Shown in pieces: positions 40,865 through 49,612 of a stretch of 64,000 bases of DNA. The notes below the pieces were generated by a model, which saw only the letters and a program-made list of their open reading frames with translations, searched no databases and was not told the DNA's origin. Numbering within the stretch: position 1 is the first letter of the stretch; every line of letters begins with the position of its first letter. The DNA comes from Alphaproteobacteria bacterium (GTDB lineage Bacteria; Myxococcota_A; UBA796; CAJQPC01): positions 988,501 to 1,052,500 of the forward strand of contig JACKEV010000006.1 of assembly GCA_020632795.1 (NCBI GenBank). The letters run 5' to 3'. A program made the translations under genes and the position numbers.

Positions 40865-40978
40865 GTCATTCCTCCATCATCGGAACCATGCATATGAAGT
40901 GTCATATGGCGTAATATTGCATAGCGGATGCAGGAACGCTTGGCCACTGGATTCGGGACCACGGTTGTCCGGTCCGAA

Positions 40979-41190
40979 GGAGGCGGCCGCGCTGTGCAGC
41001 AGCGGCCACCGCGTGGAGCGGCCTCTTGACCCACATGACAAAACCCCCGCCGCTCGCGCGACGGGGGCTTCGATGGTCGGGGCGACTGGAGGCGGCCGCG
41101 CTGTGCAGCAGCGGCCACCGCGTGGAGCGGCCTCTTGACCCACATGACAAAGCCCCCGCCGCTCGCGCGACGGGGGCTTCGATGGTCGGG
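40979..41190. repeat. Two tandem 103-base repeats each ending in a strong hairpin
   Basis: Copy 1 (40979-41081) and copy 2 (41088-41190) are separated by 6 bases (period 109) and differ by a single substitution (A at 41043 against G at 41152). Each holds a GC-rich hairpin: CCCCCG/CGGGGG at 41044-41067, and AAGCCCCCG/CGGGGGCTT at 41150-41179. They lie in the 507-base divergent space upstream of the lipoprotein and the metal-resistance genes, an odd place for terminators. The rest of that space shows AT-richer sequence near the lipoprotein start and no gene. Confidence 0.85.
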
Positions 41191-41335
41191 CATATTGGAT
41201 GATTATCGAACTTTCTGGGTGACGGGGATCGGGCTCCCCTCGCCCCAGGGGTTCTGATCGCCCACCTGGAGACAGGACACTCGCGCAGGCCCGCCTCCCG
41301 GATGCAGGCGTCCGCCCCCGGCCTCGGCCGAACGC

Positions 41336-41364
41336 TTGATCACCCCGAGGCGCTGCGCTACGCT
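41336..41364 (+). promoter_or_regulatory. Candidate promoter for the metal efflux operon
   Basis: TTGATC at 41336-41341 and TACGCT at 41359-41364 with 17-base spacing. Transcription would begin about seven bases on, at or next to the ATG at 41372, implying a leaderless or nearly leaderless message. Both hexamers are imperfect, so this is a moderate-confidence call. Confidence 0.4.
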
Positions 41365-41371
41365 CCTGTTG

Positions 41372-41734
41372 ATGCTGCTCCGTCGCCTCCTCCGACACCT
41401 CACCACGCTGATGATGGTGCTGTCCCTGCTCCCAGGGCTGCCGGAGATTCTGGAGAGCGTCGAGCACCTACTGCACGATGGCCACCTGCCCCACAGCGCC
41501 CAGCACGAAGCGGAGCAGGCCGACGAAGACCACAGCGCGACCGCGGACGCCGAGCACGGCTGCACCCCCACCGCGCATCACTGTGGATGCCACAGCTCGA
41601 CCCCAGGCATCCTGAACGACTTCGGGCTGGAGCCCCCGCGACGTAGCCTGACCCTGGAGCCGCGCCTGGTCCTGGCCGACCGCGTCCCCAGCTCCTGGGC
41701 CAACGCACCGCCGACGCCTCCGCCTCTCGCCTGA
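41372..41734 (+). CDS. Small His/Cys-rich exported protein of a metal-resistance operon
   Basis: A 120-residue protein with an N-terminal hydrophobic segment (LTTLMMVLSLLPGLPEIL) after a basic start, so probably exported or membrane-anchored. The middle is rich in His, Glu and Asp (LLHDGHLPHSAQHE) and contains CTPTAHHCGCHSS, a likely metal-binding cluster. The C-terminal third is Pro-rich. It precedes the tolC-like, czcB-like and czcA-like genes by 69 bases and may bind or sense the exported metal in the periplasm. ATG 41372 is preferred over the ATG at 41336 because the latter lies within the candidate promoter. Confidence 0.65.
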   Translation: MLLRRLLRHLTTLMMVLSLLPGLPEILESVEHLLHDGHLPHSAQHEAEQADEDHSATADAEHGCTPTAHHCGCHSSTPGILNDFGLEPPRRSLTLEPRLVLADRVPSSWANAPPTPPPLA

Positions 41735-41803
41735 ACAGGACGCGGTCCTCCGCTGACGGGCAGCTCTCTGCCCGCAGCCCACCCTCCTGTTCAAGGCAGA
41801 TCC

Positions 41804-43042
41804 ATGCATACTCAAGCCCTCCTCGGGGCTCGGGCGGTGTCGTGGTGGCTGCTCGTCCTCCTGCTGATCCCTCTTGGAACAGCGCTGGCAGGCGAGGGCT
41901 TCCCCGCATCCCTGAGCCCGGACGCCGCCGTCTCCGCGGCGCTCCCCCTCCACCCCCAGGTCCGCGCCGCCGAAGCTGAACTGCAGACGGCACAGGCCTG
42001 GTCATCTCGGCTCCGAGCACCCCTGTCCAACCCCAGCCTCTCCTCCACGGTGAGCGTGGACGGCCGGCGCGCTTCACTCAACCTCAACCAGCCCCTCTCC
42101 CTCAGCGGTGAGGGGCCCGCCGCCCGCCAGGTCGCCGCCGATCGGGTCGAGGCCGCCGAAGCCGCTCTGCAGCGCGCCCGCTTCGCCGTCGCTGCTGAGG
42201 TGCGCCTCACCTATGTGGACGCCGCCATCGCGCTCGGTCTCACCGAGGTCGCCCAGGACGGTGTAGACCTCGCCGCTCGACTGCGACAGGCCGTGGGACT
42301 GCAATACGAGGAGGGCGAAGCCTCCGAGCTGGACCTCCGACTCGCACGCCTCGCGGAGGTCCAGGCCGCCGCTCGCCTCCTGGAAGCGCGGGAGGTGGAG
42401 GCCTTTGCGCTGCGAGCCCTCTCCGAGCGGGTCGGGCGTTCCGTCGCCGCCGCAGACCTCTCGGCCGCGCCGCTCCAGGCCGCCCCCGAGCCACGGGACG
42501 AACCCGCGTGGGAGCGCTCCGATCAGAGCGCCGCCGCGGCCCGACTGGCACAGGCCGAGGCGGAGCTGCGACGCCAACGCGCGGCCTCCCTGGCTCCCCT
42601 CAGCCTGGGGGCCTTCGCCAGCCTGGAGGACGAGGAGCTGTTCATCGGGCCGACCCTCGGCGTCACCCTGCCGATCTTCGAGCGGAACCAGGGGCCCCGG
42701 GAGCAAGCGGAGGCACAGGTCTCGATAGCGGCTGCACAGCGCGATGTCCTGTCCGCGCGAGTGGAGAGCGAACAACAGACCGCCCGCAGGCGGGTGACCG
42801 AAGCCGAGGGCCTGCGCGAGCAGCTCGTGGCGGACCCGCTGGAGGAGGCCCGTGCCACCCTGCGCGCGGTCGAGGCGGGCTACCTGGCCGGCCAGCTCGA
42901 TCTACCCGACACCGTCCTGCTGCAACGCGAGGTGCTCGACGGGGAGGCTGCCTGCCTTGCCCTGCTCCGCCAGATCGCCGCCGCGCGGCTCGACCTGATG
43001 CTCGCGACCGAGGACCCCGCCCTGCTGGGAGGTGCCCGATGA
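41804..43042 (+). CDS. CzcC-like outer membrane efflux protein (TolC family)
   Basis: A 412-residue protein with signal peptide (residues about 1-29, ending ALAG) and the alternating helical and beta pattern of outer membrane factors. The two internal repeats show L-x-x-A-x-x-A-L-x-x-x-P openings (SPDAAVSAALPLHPQVRAAE) and long Ala/Glu/Arg helices. It would form the outer membrane channel of a CzcCBA tripartite pump. Its stop overlaps the start of the adaptor gene (ATGA). Confidence 0.85.
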   Translation: MHTQALLGARAVSWWLLVLLLIPLGTALAGEGFPASLSPDAAVSAALPLHPQVRAAEAELQTAQAWSSRLRAPLSNPSLSSTVSVDGRRASLNLNQPLSLSGEGPAARQVAADRVEAAEAALQRARFAVAAEVRLTYVDAAIALGLTEVAQDGVDLAARLRQAVGLQYEEGEASELDLRLARLAEVQAAARLLEAREVEAFALRALSERVGRSVAAADLSAAPLQAAPEPRDEPAWERSDQSAAAARLAQAEAELRRQRAASLAPLSLGAFASLEDEELFIGPTLGVTLPIFERNQGPREQAEAQVSIAAAQRDVLSARVESEQQTARRRVTEAEGLREQLVADPLEEARATLRAVEAGYLAGQLDLPDTVLLQREVLDGEAACLALLRQIAAARLDLMLATEDPALLGGAR

Positions 43043-44184
43043 CCCTGCTCTTTGCTCTGTTGTTGTCCTGCGCCGGATCGGATGAGCCTGAACACCACGA
43101 GGCCGCCGAGGAACACGCCGAGGCGGTGCAGCTCAGCCCCGAGGCAATCGAGGCCGCCCGGCTGGTGGTAGTCCCTGCTCAGGAAGGCGTGCTGACCCCG
43201 GAGCTGAAGCTCCCCGGGCGTATCCAACTCGACCCGCGGCGGGAGGCCGTGGTGAGCGCCTGGATCGGCGGTCAGGTGGATCAGATCGCGGTGCGCTCCG
43301 GAGAGGTCGTCCACAAGGGTCAGACCCTGGCGACGGTGCAGTCTCCCGAGCTGGGCGAGGCCATTGCTGCCTATCGCGGCGCCCTCGCGCGGGACCGCGC
43401 CGCAGATGCTCGCTTGGAGCGCCTGGGACGGCTCGAAGCCCAAGGCGTCGCCGCCCGCGCGCAGGTCCTGGAGGCCGAGGCCGACCACGCCGAGGCCGAG
43501 GGCGATCTGGAGGCCGCTGAGGAGCGCTTGCGCATCCTCGGCGTTGACCCCTCCCAGGGCGACCCGCACAGCGGTGAGCACTACGTCTCCCATGTGCCCG
43601 TGCGCAGTCCCATCAGCGGGCGCGTGCTGACCGCTACGGCCACAGTCGGCCGGCGCGTCAGCCCCGGCGATGCGTTGTTCCACGTCGGAGACCTGAGCGA
43701 GGTCTGGTTGCTGGTCGATGTCTACGAGCGGGACCTGCACCGGGTCTCCGAAGGGCAGACCGTGTCCTTCACCGTGAACGCCTGGGCCGCGCAGCCCTTT
43801 GAAGGGCGCGTGGAGCAGGTCGGGGATTGGGTCGAGCCCGACTCGCGCAGCGTCGAGGTGCGCGTGGTCGTGCCCAACCCGGAGGAGAAGCTCAAGCCGA
43901 ACATGTTCGCCACTGCGACCTTGCGCCTCAGCGACGAGGGCGCCACGCCGGGGGTCGTCCTGCCCACCGAGGCCGTCCGCAGCTTGGACGGAGAAGAGGT
44001 CGTGTTCATTCAGGAGGGCGAAGGACGCTTCGTCCCGCGCGCTGTCGAAGTCGCGGAGCGCAGCATCGAGCAGGTGCGCCTGTCCTCGGGGGTCGCCGTG
44101 GGCGAGCCGGTCGTGGTGGAGGGCGCCTTCACCCTCGCCGCCGAGCTGGAGAAAGCCGAGCTGGGAGGCGGTCATGCCCACTGA
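43039..44184 (+). CDS. CzcB-like periplasmic adaptor (RND membrane fusion lipoprotein)
   Basis: A 381-residue adaptor. LLFALLLSC is a lipobox (Cys11) followed by an acidic His-rich stretch (EPEHHEAAEEHAEA) that could bind metal. Then come the lipoyl half (VSAWIGGQVDQIAVRSGEVV), a helical hairpin (residues about 105-170), the second lipoyl half (VRSPISGRVLTATATVG) and beta-barrel domains (DVYERDLHRVSEGQTVSF, LPTEAVRSLDG). ATG 43039 is chosen because it overlaps the previous stop and starts the signal sequence. It would join the RND pump to the outer membrane channel. Confidence 0.87.
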   Translation: MTLLFALLLSCAGSDEPEHHEAAEEHAEAVQLSPEAIEAARLVVVPAQEGVLTPELKLPGRIQLDPRREAVVSAWIGGQVDQIAVRSGEVVHKGQTLATVQSPELGEAIAAYRGALARDRAADARLERLGRLEAQGVAARAQVLEAEADHAEAEGDLEAAEERLRILGVDPSQGDPHSGEHYVSHVPVRSPISGRVLTATATVGRRVSPGDALFHVGDLSEVWLLVDVYERDLHRVSEGQTVSFTVNAWAAQPFEGRVEQVGDWVEPDSRSVEVRVVVPNPEEKLKPNMFATATLRLSDEGATPGVVLPTEAVRSLDGEEVVFIQEGEGRFVPRAVEVAERSIEQVRLSSGVAVGEPVVVEGAFTLAAELEKAELGGGHAH

Positions 44185-47100
44185 CAACCAGACCCTGCTG
44201 GACCCCCGCGGGCCCGGCCTGCTGGACCGCCTCATCGCGGGGGCCCTGCGCAACAAGGCCCTGGTGTTGCTGGGCGCCTTCCTGGTCGCGGCGCTGGGCT
44301 TCCGCGCGGCGCAGACCCTGCCCATCGACGCGGTGCCGGACGTGACGAACGTGCAGGTCCAGGTGCTCACCGACGCTCCGGGCCTGCCGCCCCTGGAGGT
44401 CGAACGCTTCGTCACCTGGCCGGTCGAGACTGCGATGTCCGGCCTGCCTCGCACCCAGGAGGTGCGCTCCCTGTCCCGCTTCGGTCTGTCGGTCGTGACC
44501 GTCGTGTTCGAGGAGGGCACGGACCTCTGGTGGGCGCGCCAGCTCGTCTCCGAGCGCCTCTCCGCCGCCCGCGAGGGCATCCCCGAGGGCTACGGAGAGC
44601 CCGAGATGGGGCCGCCTTCTACAGGGCTGGGTGAGATCTTCCAGTTCGAAGTGCGCGCTCAGCAGGGCTTCGAGGACCGCGTCTCCCTGATGGATCTGCG
44701 CGACGTGCTGGAGTGGCAGATCGCGCCTCGACTGCGGGCGGTGCCTGGCGTGGTGGAGGTCAACCCCTTCGGCGGCGAACTGCGCACCTGGCAGGTCGAG
44801 GTGGAGCCCCAGCGCCTCGCCGCCCACGGCCTGGTGCTGGGGGACGTCTACGAGGCTCTGGAGCACAACAACCTCACGGTGGGCGGTGGCACGCTGGAGC
44901 GGGGCCGGGAGCAGGTCCTGGTGCGCGGCAGCGCCCTCTTGGAGAGCCTCGACGAGCTGGGCGCGGTGGTCGTGAGCACCACCGACGAGGGCACACCGAT
45001 CCGCGTGGACATGCTGGGCGAGGTGCGCTTCGCCCCCATGCTGCGCCAGGGCGCGGTGACCCGCGATGGGCGGGGAGAGGCGGTCATCGGCATCGCCATG
45101 ATGGGCTACGGTGAGAACGCGCGTGTGGTGTCCGCGGCGCTCAACGAGGCGGTGGAGGGGCTGCGGCCGGGCTTGCCCGAGGGCGTGGCTATCGAGGTCT
45201 TCTACGACCGCAGCGAGCTGGTCCAGCGCACCCAGCGCACCGTCGCGAAGAACCTCATCGAGGGCGGGCTGCTGGTGGTGGCGGTGCTCCTGCTGCTGCT
45301 GGGCAGCGTGCGCGGCGGGCTGATCGTCGCGGTCGCCATTCCCCTCTCCATGCTCTGCGCCTTCATCGGGATGCGCCTGTCCGGGCTGTCCGGCAACCTC
45401 ATGAGCCTGGGCGCCATCGACTTCGGGCTCATCGTGGACGGCTCGGTCGTGATGATCGAGAACGTGGTGCGGGTGGTCGGCGCCCGGCGCGCCGCGGGGG
45501 AGGAGATCGACGACGCGACGGTGTTGGGCGCCTGTCGGGAGGTGGCGCGACCGGTGGCCTTCGCGGTGGGCATCATCGCCCTGGTCTACCTGCCCATCCT
45601 GGCGCTCACGGGCATCGAAGGCCGCATGTTCCGCCCGATGGCGCTCACGGTGGTGTTCGCGCTGATGGGCTCGCTGGTGCTGGCGCTGCTGCTGATGCCG
45701 GTCCTGGCGTCCCTGCTGCTGCGGCGCGCTGAGGAGTCCCACCCCTGGTTGATGCGCAAGGCCCAGACGCTCTACTCTCCTGCGCTGGATGTGGCCTTGA
45801 GGCACCCGCACCGGGTCGGCGCTGCGGCGGCGCTGGCCTTTGTGCTCAGCCTGGGGCTGGCCCCCCTGCTGGGCGCGGTCTTCGTCCCCAAGCTGGACGA
45901 GGGCAGCATCGCCCTGCAGATCATCCGCCCGCCTTCGGTGTCCCTGGAGGAGGCCATCCGGCAGGCGGGCAGCGTCGAGCAGGCGCTTCGGGAGGAGTTC
46001 CCTGACGAGGTGGAGACCGTCATCAGCCGCACGGGCCGCGCGGAGATCGCCACGGACCCGATGGGCGTGGACTTCTCGGACGTCTACGTCATGCTCCGGC
46101 CTCGGGAGGCCTGGACCAAGGCCTCGGACCAAGCGGGGCTGGTCGAGGAGATGGAGGAGGTGCTGCCTCGGCGCGTGCCCGGCGTGGGGTTCGCCTTCTC
46201 CCAGCCCATCGAGCTGCGGGTCAACGAGCTGATCGAGGGCGTGCGCGCGGACGTGGCGCTCTTCCTCTACGGCGAGGACCTGGAGGTCTTGCGCCGCAGC
46301 GGAGACCGCCTGGTCCGGGTGCTCTCCAGCATCGAGGGGGCCCAGGACGTGAAGGTCGAGCAGCTCGCCGGGCTGCCCACCCTGGAGGTTCGGGTGGACC
46401 GACAGGCCATCGCCCGGCTCGGCATGGACGCCCGGGACGTGCTCGACGCGGTGGAGGCCCTTGGAGGGCGCGACAGCGGCGAGGTGCTGGTCGGACAGCG
46501 GCGCTTCGCGCTCCAGGTTCGCCTGCCTGAGTCCGTGCGTGCGGACGCCGAGGCGGTCGGTCGCGTGCGCGTCGGTCGCCCCGGCGGGCCCCAGGTGCCT
46601 CTGTCCCAGGTCGCCACCGTGGAGCTGCGCAGCGGTCCTCTCCAGATCGGACGCGAGGAGGTGCAGCGGAGGCTGACTGTGGAGCTGAATGTGCGCGGTC
46701 GGGACGTCGCCGGTTTCGTGGCCGAGGCCCAGGAGCGCATCCGCGACGGGGTGGAGCTGCCCGAGGGGGTGTTCGTCGCCTGGGGAGGGTCCTTCGAGAA
46801 CCTTCAGGAGGCCAGCGAGCGGCTGGCGGTGCTGGTGCCCCTGGTGCTGCTGCTCATCTTCGCGCTGCTCCAGGCGAACTTCCGCTCCACCCGCCTGACC
46901 CTGCTGGTCTACGCCAACGTACCGCTGGCGGTCACCGGGGGGCTGGTGGCCCTGGCGCTGCGGGGGCTGCCGCTGTCCATCTCCGCCGCGGTGGGCTTCA
47001 TCGCTTTGTTCGGGGTGGCGGTGCTCAACGGCGTGGTCCTGGTGAGCTGCATCCGCGACCTGCATGTGGAGGGGCGCAGCGCCCTGGAGGCTGCGCGCGA

Positions 47101-47320
47101 CGGAGCGCAGCGACGGCTGAGGCCCGTGCTGATGACCGCTCTGGTCGCAGCGCTGGGCTTCGTCCCGATGGCGGTGTCCACCAACGCTGGCGCCGAGGTG
47201 CAGCGACCGCTGGCTACTGTGGTCATCGGCGGGCTGGTGACCACCACCCTGTTGACCCTGCTGGTCCTGCCGAGCCTGTACGCTCGGTGGATCGGACAGA
47301 AGGAGAATGACGATGGCTGA
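44174..47320 (+). CDS. CzcA-like heavy-metal efflux RND pump
   Basis: A 1048-residue inner membrane transporter of the HME-RND family. The first helix lies at about residues 27-46 and is followed by the conserved LPIDAVPDVTNVQVQVLT. TM4 carries the HME proton-relay motif in GAIDFGLIVDGSVVMIEN, and the remaining helices and two large periplasmic loops are present, giving the expected 12-helix plan. It would export divalent cations (Co, Zn, Cd, Ni or Cu/Ag). The metal cannot be read from sequence with confidence. ATG 44174 overlaps the adaptor gene by 11 bases. Confidence 0.92.
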   Translation: MPTDNQTLLDPRGPGLLDRLIAGALRNKALVLLGAFLVAALGFRAAQTLPIDAVPDVTNVQVQVLTDAPGLPPLEVERFVTWPVETAMSGLPRTQEVRSLSRFGLSVVTVVFEEGTDLWWARQLVSERLSAAREGIPEGYGEPEMGPPSTGLGEIFQFEVRAQQGFEDRVSLMDLRDVLEWQIAPRLRAVPGVVEVNPFGGELRTWQVEVEPQRLAAHGLVLGDVYEALEHNNLTVGGGTLERGREQVLVRGSALLESLDELGAVVVSTTDEGTPIRVDMLGEVRFAPMLRQGAVTRDGRGEAVIGIAMMGYGENARVVSAALNEAVEGLRPGLPEGVAIEVFYDRSELVQRTQRTVAKNLIEGGLLVVAVLLLLLGSVRGGLIVAVAIPLSMLCAFIGMRLSGLSGNLMSLGAIDFGLIVDGSVVMIENVVRVVGARRAAGEEIDDATVLGACREVARPVAFAVGIIALVYLPILALTGIEGRMFRPMALTVVFALMGSLVLALLLMPVLASLLLRRAEESHPWLMRKAQTLYSPALDVALRHPHRVGAAAALAFVLSLGLAPLLGAVFVPKLDEGSIALQIIRPPSVSLEEAIRQAGSVEQALREEFPDEVETVISRTGRAEIATDPMGVDFSDVYVMLRPREAWTKASDQAGLVEEMEEVLPRRVPGVGFAFSQPIELRVNELIEGVRADVALFLYGEDLEVLRRSGDRLVRVLSSIEGAQDVKVEQLAGLPTLEVRVDRQAIARLGMDARDVLDAVEALGGRDSGEVLVGQRRFALQVRLPESVRADAEAVGRVRVGRPGGPQVPLSQVATVELRSGPLQIGREEVQRRLTVELNVRGRDVAGFVAEAQERIRDGVELPEGVFVAWGGSFENLQEASERLAVLVPLVLLLIFALLQANFRSTRLTLLVYANVPLAVTGGLVALALRGLPLSISAAVGFIALFGVAVLNGVVLVSCIRDLHVEGRSALEAARDGAQRRLRPVLMTALVAALGFVPMAVSTNAGAEVQRPLATVVIGGLVTTTLLTLLVLPSLYARWIGQKENDDG

Positions 47321-47951
47321 GGACGGAAGAGCGTTCTGGGAGCGCAGCGCCAGCCGCTACGACCGCTCCATGCTGCTGCTGGGTGGACCGCTGGAGGCCA
47401 TGCTGCCCCTGGTCGTGGAGGAGCTGCGTGGCCTCGATCGGGTGTTGGAGCTGGCCGCCGGCACAGGTCTGGTGACGGCCGCGGTCGCGCCGGTGGTCGG
47501 CCAAGTGGTGGCCACCGACTACGCCACCGCGATGGTCGAGAAGCTCGAAGAGCGCGTGCGGGTGCTGGGGCTGGACAACGTAGAGACGCGGGCGCTGGAC
47601 GTGTACCGCTTGGAGGCGACACCTCCGTTCGACGCCGTGGTCGCCGCAAACGTCTTGCACCTGCTGCCGAAGTTGGACGAGGCTTTGGACGCGATGGTGG
47701 GGGCCCTGCGGCCCGGGGGGCGCCTCGTGGTGCCGACCTATTGCCACGACGAGACCTGGACGGCGCGCGGGGTGTCGCGCATCCTCGGGCTGGTGGGGTT
47801 CCCGGGGCAGCGGCGGCTGACCTTGGAGCGGCTGACGGACGCGCTGGAGTCCAAGGGGTTGTCGATTCGCCGCGCCGAGCTTGTTCCGGGGTTGCTGCCG
47901 ATCGGCTTCGCCTCAGCCGAGACCCGCTCCCCGAACTTGGAGAGGCCATGA
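47313..47951 (+). CDS. Class I SAM-dependent methyltransferase (first of two)
   Basis: A 212-residue methyltransferase: motif I VLELAAGTGLVTAAVA near residue 48, the acidic residue in VVATDYATAM, and post-motif GALRPGGRLVVPTY. ATG 47313 is preferred to ATG 47307 because AGGAG then sits at the right distance. It overlaps the end of czcA by 8 bases and its stop overlaps the next methyltransferase start, so both methyltransferases belong to the metal operon. Possible substrates are membrane lipids or a metal(loid) ion; neither is shown by the sequence. Confidence 0.82.
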   Translation: MAEDGRAFWERSASRYDRSMLLLGGPLEAMLPLVVEELRGLDRVLELAAGTGLVTAAVAPVVGQVVATDYATAMVEKLEERVRVLGLDNVETRALDVYRLEATPPFDAVVAANVLHLLPKLDEALDAMVGALRPGGRLVVPTYCHDETWTARGVSRILGLVGFPGQRRLTLERLTDALESKGLSIRRAELVPGLLPIGFASAETRSPNLERP

Positions 47952-48643
47952 AGCTGGACGATGTACAGCGGAACTACGATCGGCTCTCGCGCTCCTACGA
48001 CTTCTGGAATCGCTGGTTGATCGAGCCCTTTGTAGGCATCGAGGGCTTGCGGCAGCGCACCGTGGACGCGCTGGAGTTGCCCCAGGGCGGCAGCGTGCTC
48101 GACATCGCCTGCGGCACAGGCCTGAACCTGCCCTATCTGGCTCGACAGGTTGGACCGGAGGGGCAGCTCGTCGGGCTGGACTACTCTCCAGGGATGCTGG
48201 CGCAGGCGGGGAGACGCGCACAAGCCGCTGGATGGGAGAATGTCCGGCTCGTGCAGGGCGACGCCGCGGTGCTGGCGGGCGTAGGTGGCCCTTTCGACGG
48301 CGTGATGAGCACCTGGGCCTTGGGCATCGTGGACGATCTTCCCGCCGCGCTTCGGCGTGCCGTTGAGGTGCTCAGGCCGGGTGGGCGGTTGGCCATCCTC
48401 GACCTGGATCGGTCCCGTGCAGAACGCGGTCTGCGCAGGCTGTTCGACCCGATCCTGCACCTGGGTCTGCGCCTCTCGGGGGTGGACTCGGCGGAGGATC
48501 TGGACGACGAGCGCTTGGCACAGCGTTGGCAGGACGGCCAAGCCTTCCTGCACCAAGCCCTGGAGGATGTGCGGGTGGAGCGAAACACCTGGGGCAGCGG
48601 GTTCCTGCTGCTGGGGCGAAGACCTGAGCGCGACGATGAATGA
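47948..48643 (+). CDS. Class I SAM-dependent methyltransferase, UbiE/PmtA-like (second of two)
   Basis: A 231-residue methyltransferase with the N-terminal NYDRLSRSYDFWNRW helix typical of UbiE- and phosphatidylethanolamine-methyltransferase-like proteins, motif I VLDIACGTGLNLPYLA, acidic LVGLDYSPGML and motif III VLRPGGRLAILD. It starts in an ATGA overlap with the first methyltransferase. Only one of the two shows the lipid-methyltransferase-like N-terminus, so they probably have different substrates. Confidence 0.82.
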   Translation: MKLDDVQRNYDRLSRSYDFWNRWLIEPFVGIEGLRQRTVDALELPQGGSVLDIACGTGLNLPYLARQVGPEGQLVGLDYSPGMLAQAGRRAQAAGWENVRLVQGDAAVLAGVGGPFDGVMSTWALGIVDDLPAALRRAVEVLRPGGRLAILDLDRSRAERGLRRLFDPILHLGLRLSGVDSAEDLDDERLAQRWQDGQAFLHQALEDVRVERNTWGSGFLLLGRRPERDDE

Positions 48644-48704
48644 GGGTATGGGGAGCGGAGTGCGTAGGACGGGCCCGTATGGACCTCAACCTGATGGAGA
48701 TGCG

Positions 48705-49505
48705 GTGAGATACAGGTCAACCTTCGCGGTGCCGGGCATGGACTGCCCTTCCGAAGAGCGCCTGATCCGAATGGCGTTGGACAAGGTCAGCGGTGTGGAG
48801 TCGCTGCACTTTGACCTGGAGGTGCGGCGCCTTGAGGTGGTTCACCTGGGCGTCCCAGGTCGGATTCTGGAGGGGCTGGAGCCGTTGGGATTGGGAGCGC
48901 GCCTGGAGGACTCGGTCGAAACGACCAGCCCTCCGCAGCAGGTGAGCGGCGACCCTGTCGCGGAGAGGCGGGTGTTGCGCCAACTCCTGGGCATCAACGC
49001 AGCGATGTTCGTCGTGGAGTTGGGCCTCGGACTCTATGCGCAGTCCACAGGCCTGGTCGCGGACTCCCTCGACATGTTCGCGGATGCCGTTGTCTATGGC
49101 GTGTCGCTGTTCGCCGTGGGTCGAGCCGCCAGCGCACAGCAGCGGGCGGCGCACCTGAGCGGGTGGCTTCAGCTCCTGCTGGCGCTGGGGGCCCTCGGGG
49201 AGGTTGTTCGGCGCGCCGTTGGCGGGAGCGAGCCTGTGGAGACGCTGATGATCGGAGTGGCCGGTCTCGCGCTCGTGGCCAACACAGCCTGCATCGCCCT
49301 GCTCGCCCGTCACCGCAGCGGTGGCCTTCACCTTCGGGCGAGCTGGATATTCTCGACGAACGACGCACTCGCCAACCTGGGGGTCATGCTCGCTGGGGTT
49401 CTCGTGGCGGTCACCGGTTCAGCGATCCCCGACCTGATCGTGGGCTCTCTCGTAGCTCTCGTGGTGCTGTCGGGTGCGGTACGGATTCTGCGACTCCGAG
49501 GCTGA
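48705..49505 (+). CDS. HMA-domain plus CDF-type cation transporter
   Basis: A 266-residue protein. Residues 1-70 form a metal-binding-like ferredoxin fold with GMDCPSEERLIRMAL (one Cys in place of the usual CxxC), followed by LGLGARLED. Residues 85-266 are a cation diffusion facilitator-type membrane domain with about five or six helices; TM2 carries DSLDMFADAVVYG, matching the CDF D-x-x-x-D pattern. GTG 48705 is chosen because GGAG lies five bases upstream and the HMA strand begins at once; an in-frame ATG at 48636 would add 23 unsupported residues. It is the last gene of the metal operon, likely zinc- or cobalt-type efflux. Confidence 0.8.
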   Translation: MRYRSTFAVPGMDCPSEERLIRMALDKVSGVESLHFDLEVRRLEVVHLGVPGRILEGLEPLGLGARLEDSVETTSPPQQVSGDPVAERRVLRQLLGINAAMFVVELGLGLYAQSTGLVADSLDMFADAVVYGVSLFAVGRAASAQQRAAHLSGWLQLLLALGALGEVVRRAVGGSEPVETLMIGVAGLALVANTACIALLARHRSGGLHLRASWIFSTNDALANLGVMLAGVLVAVTGSAIPDLIVGSLVALVVLSGAVRILRLRG

Positions 49506-49612
49506 GGGGCCGATGGTACAAGCGGGAGAGGCAGGGCGGTTCATCGACACATGCTCCGAGCATGAGCCGATGGGTCACCAACCCTCTGTGATCTGCGTTG
49601 TGCAGGATGCTG

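Noticed and set aside
40979..41190. Possible CRISPR array
   Set aside because: Only two near-identical 103-base units with a 6-base spacer and internal hairpins; no short repeats with unique spacers and no cas genes.
49550..49564. Inverted repeat CATGCTC/GAGCATG between convergent genes, considered as terminator
   Set aside because: The stem is only seven base pairs with a single-base centre and no T-run, so it cannot form a normal terminator hairpin.
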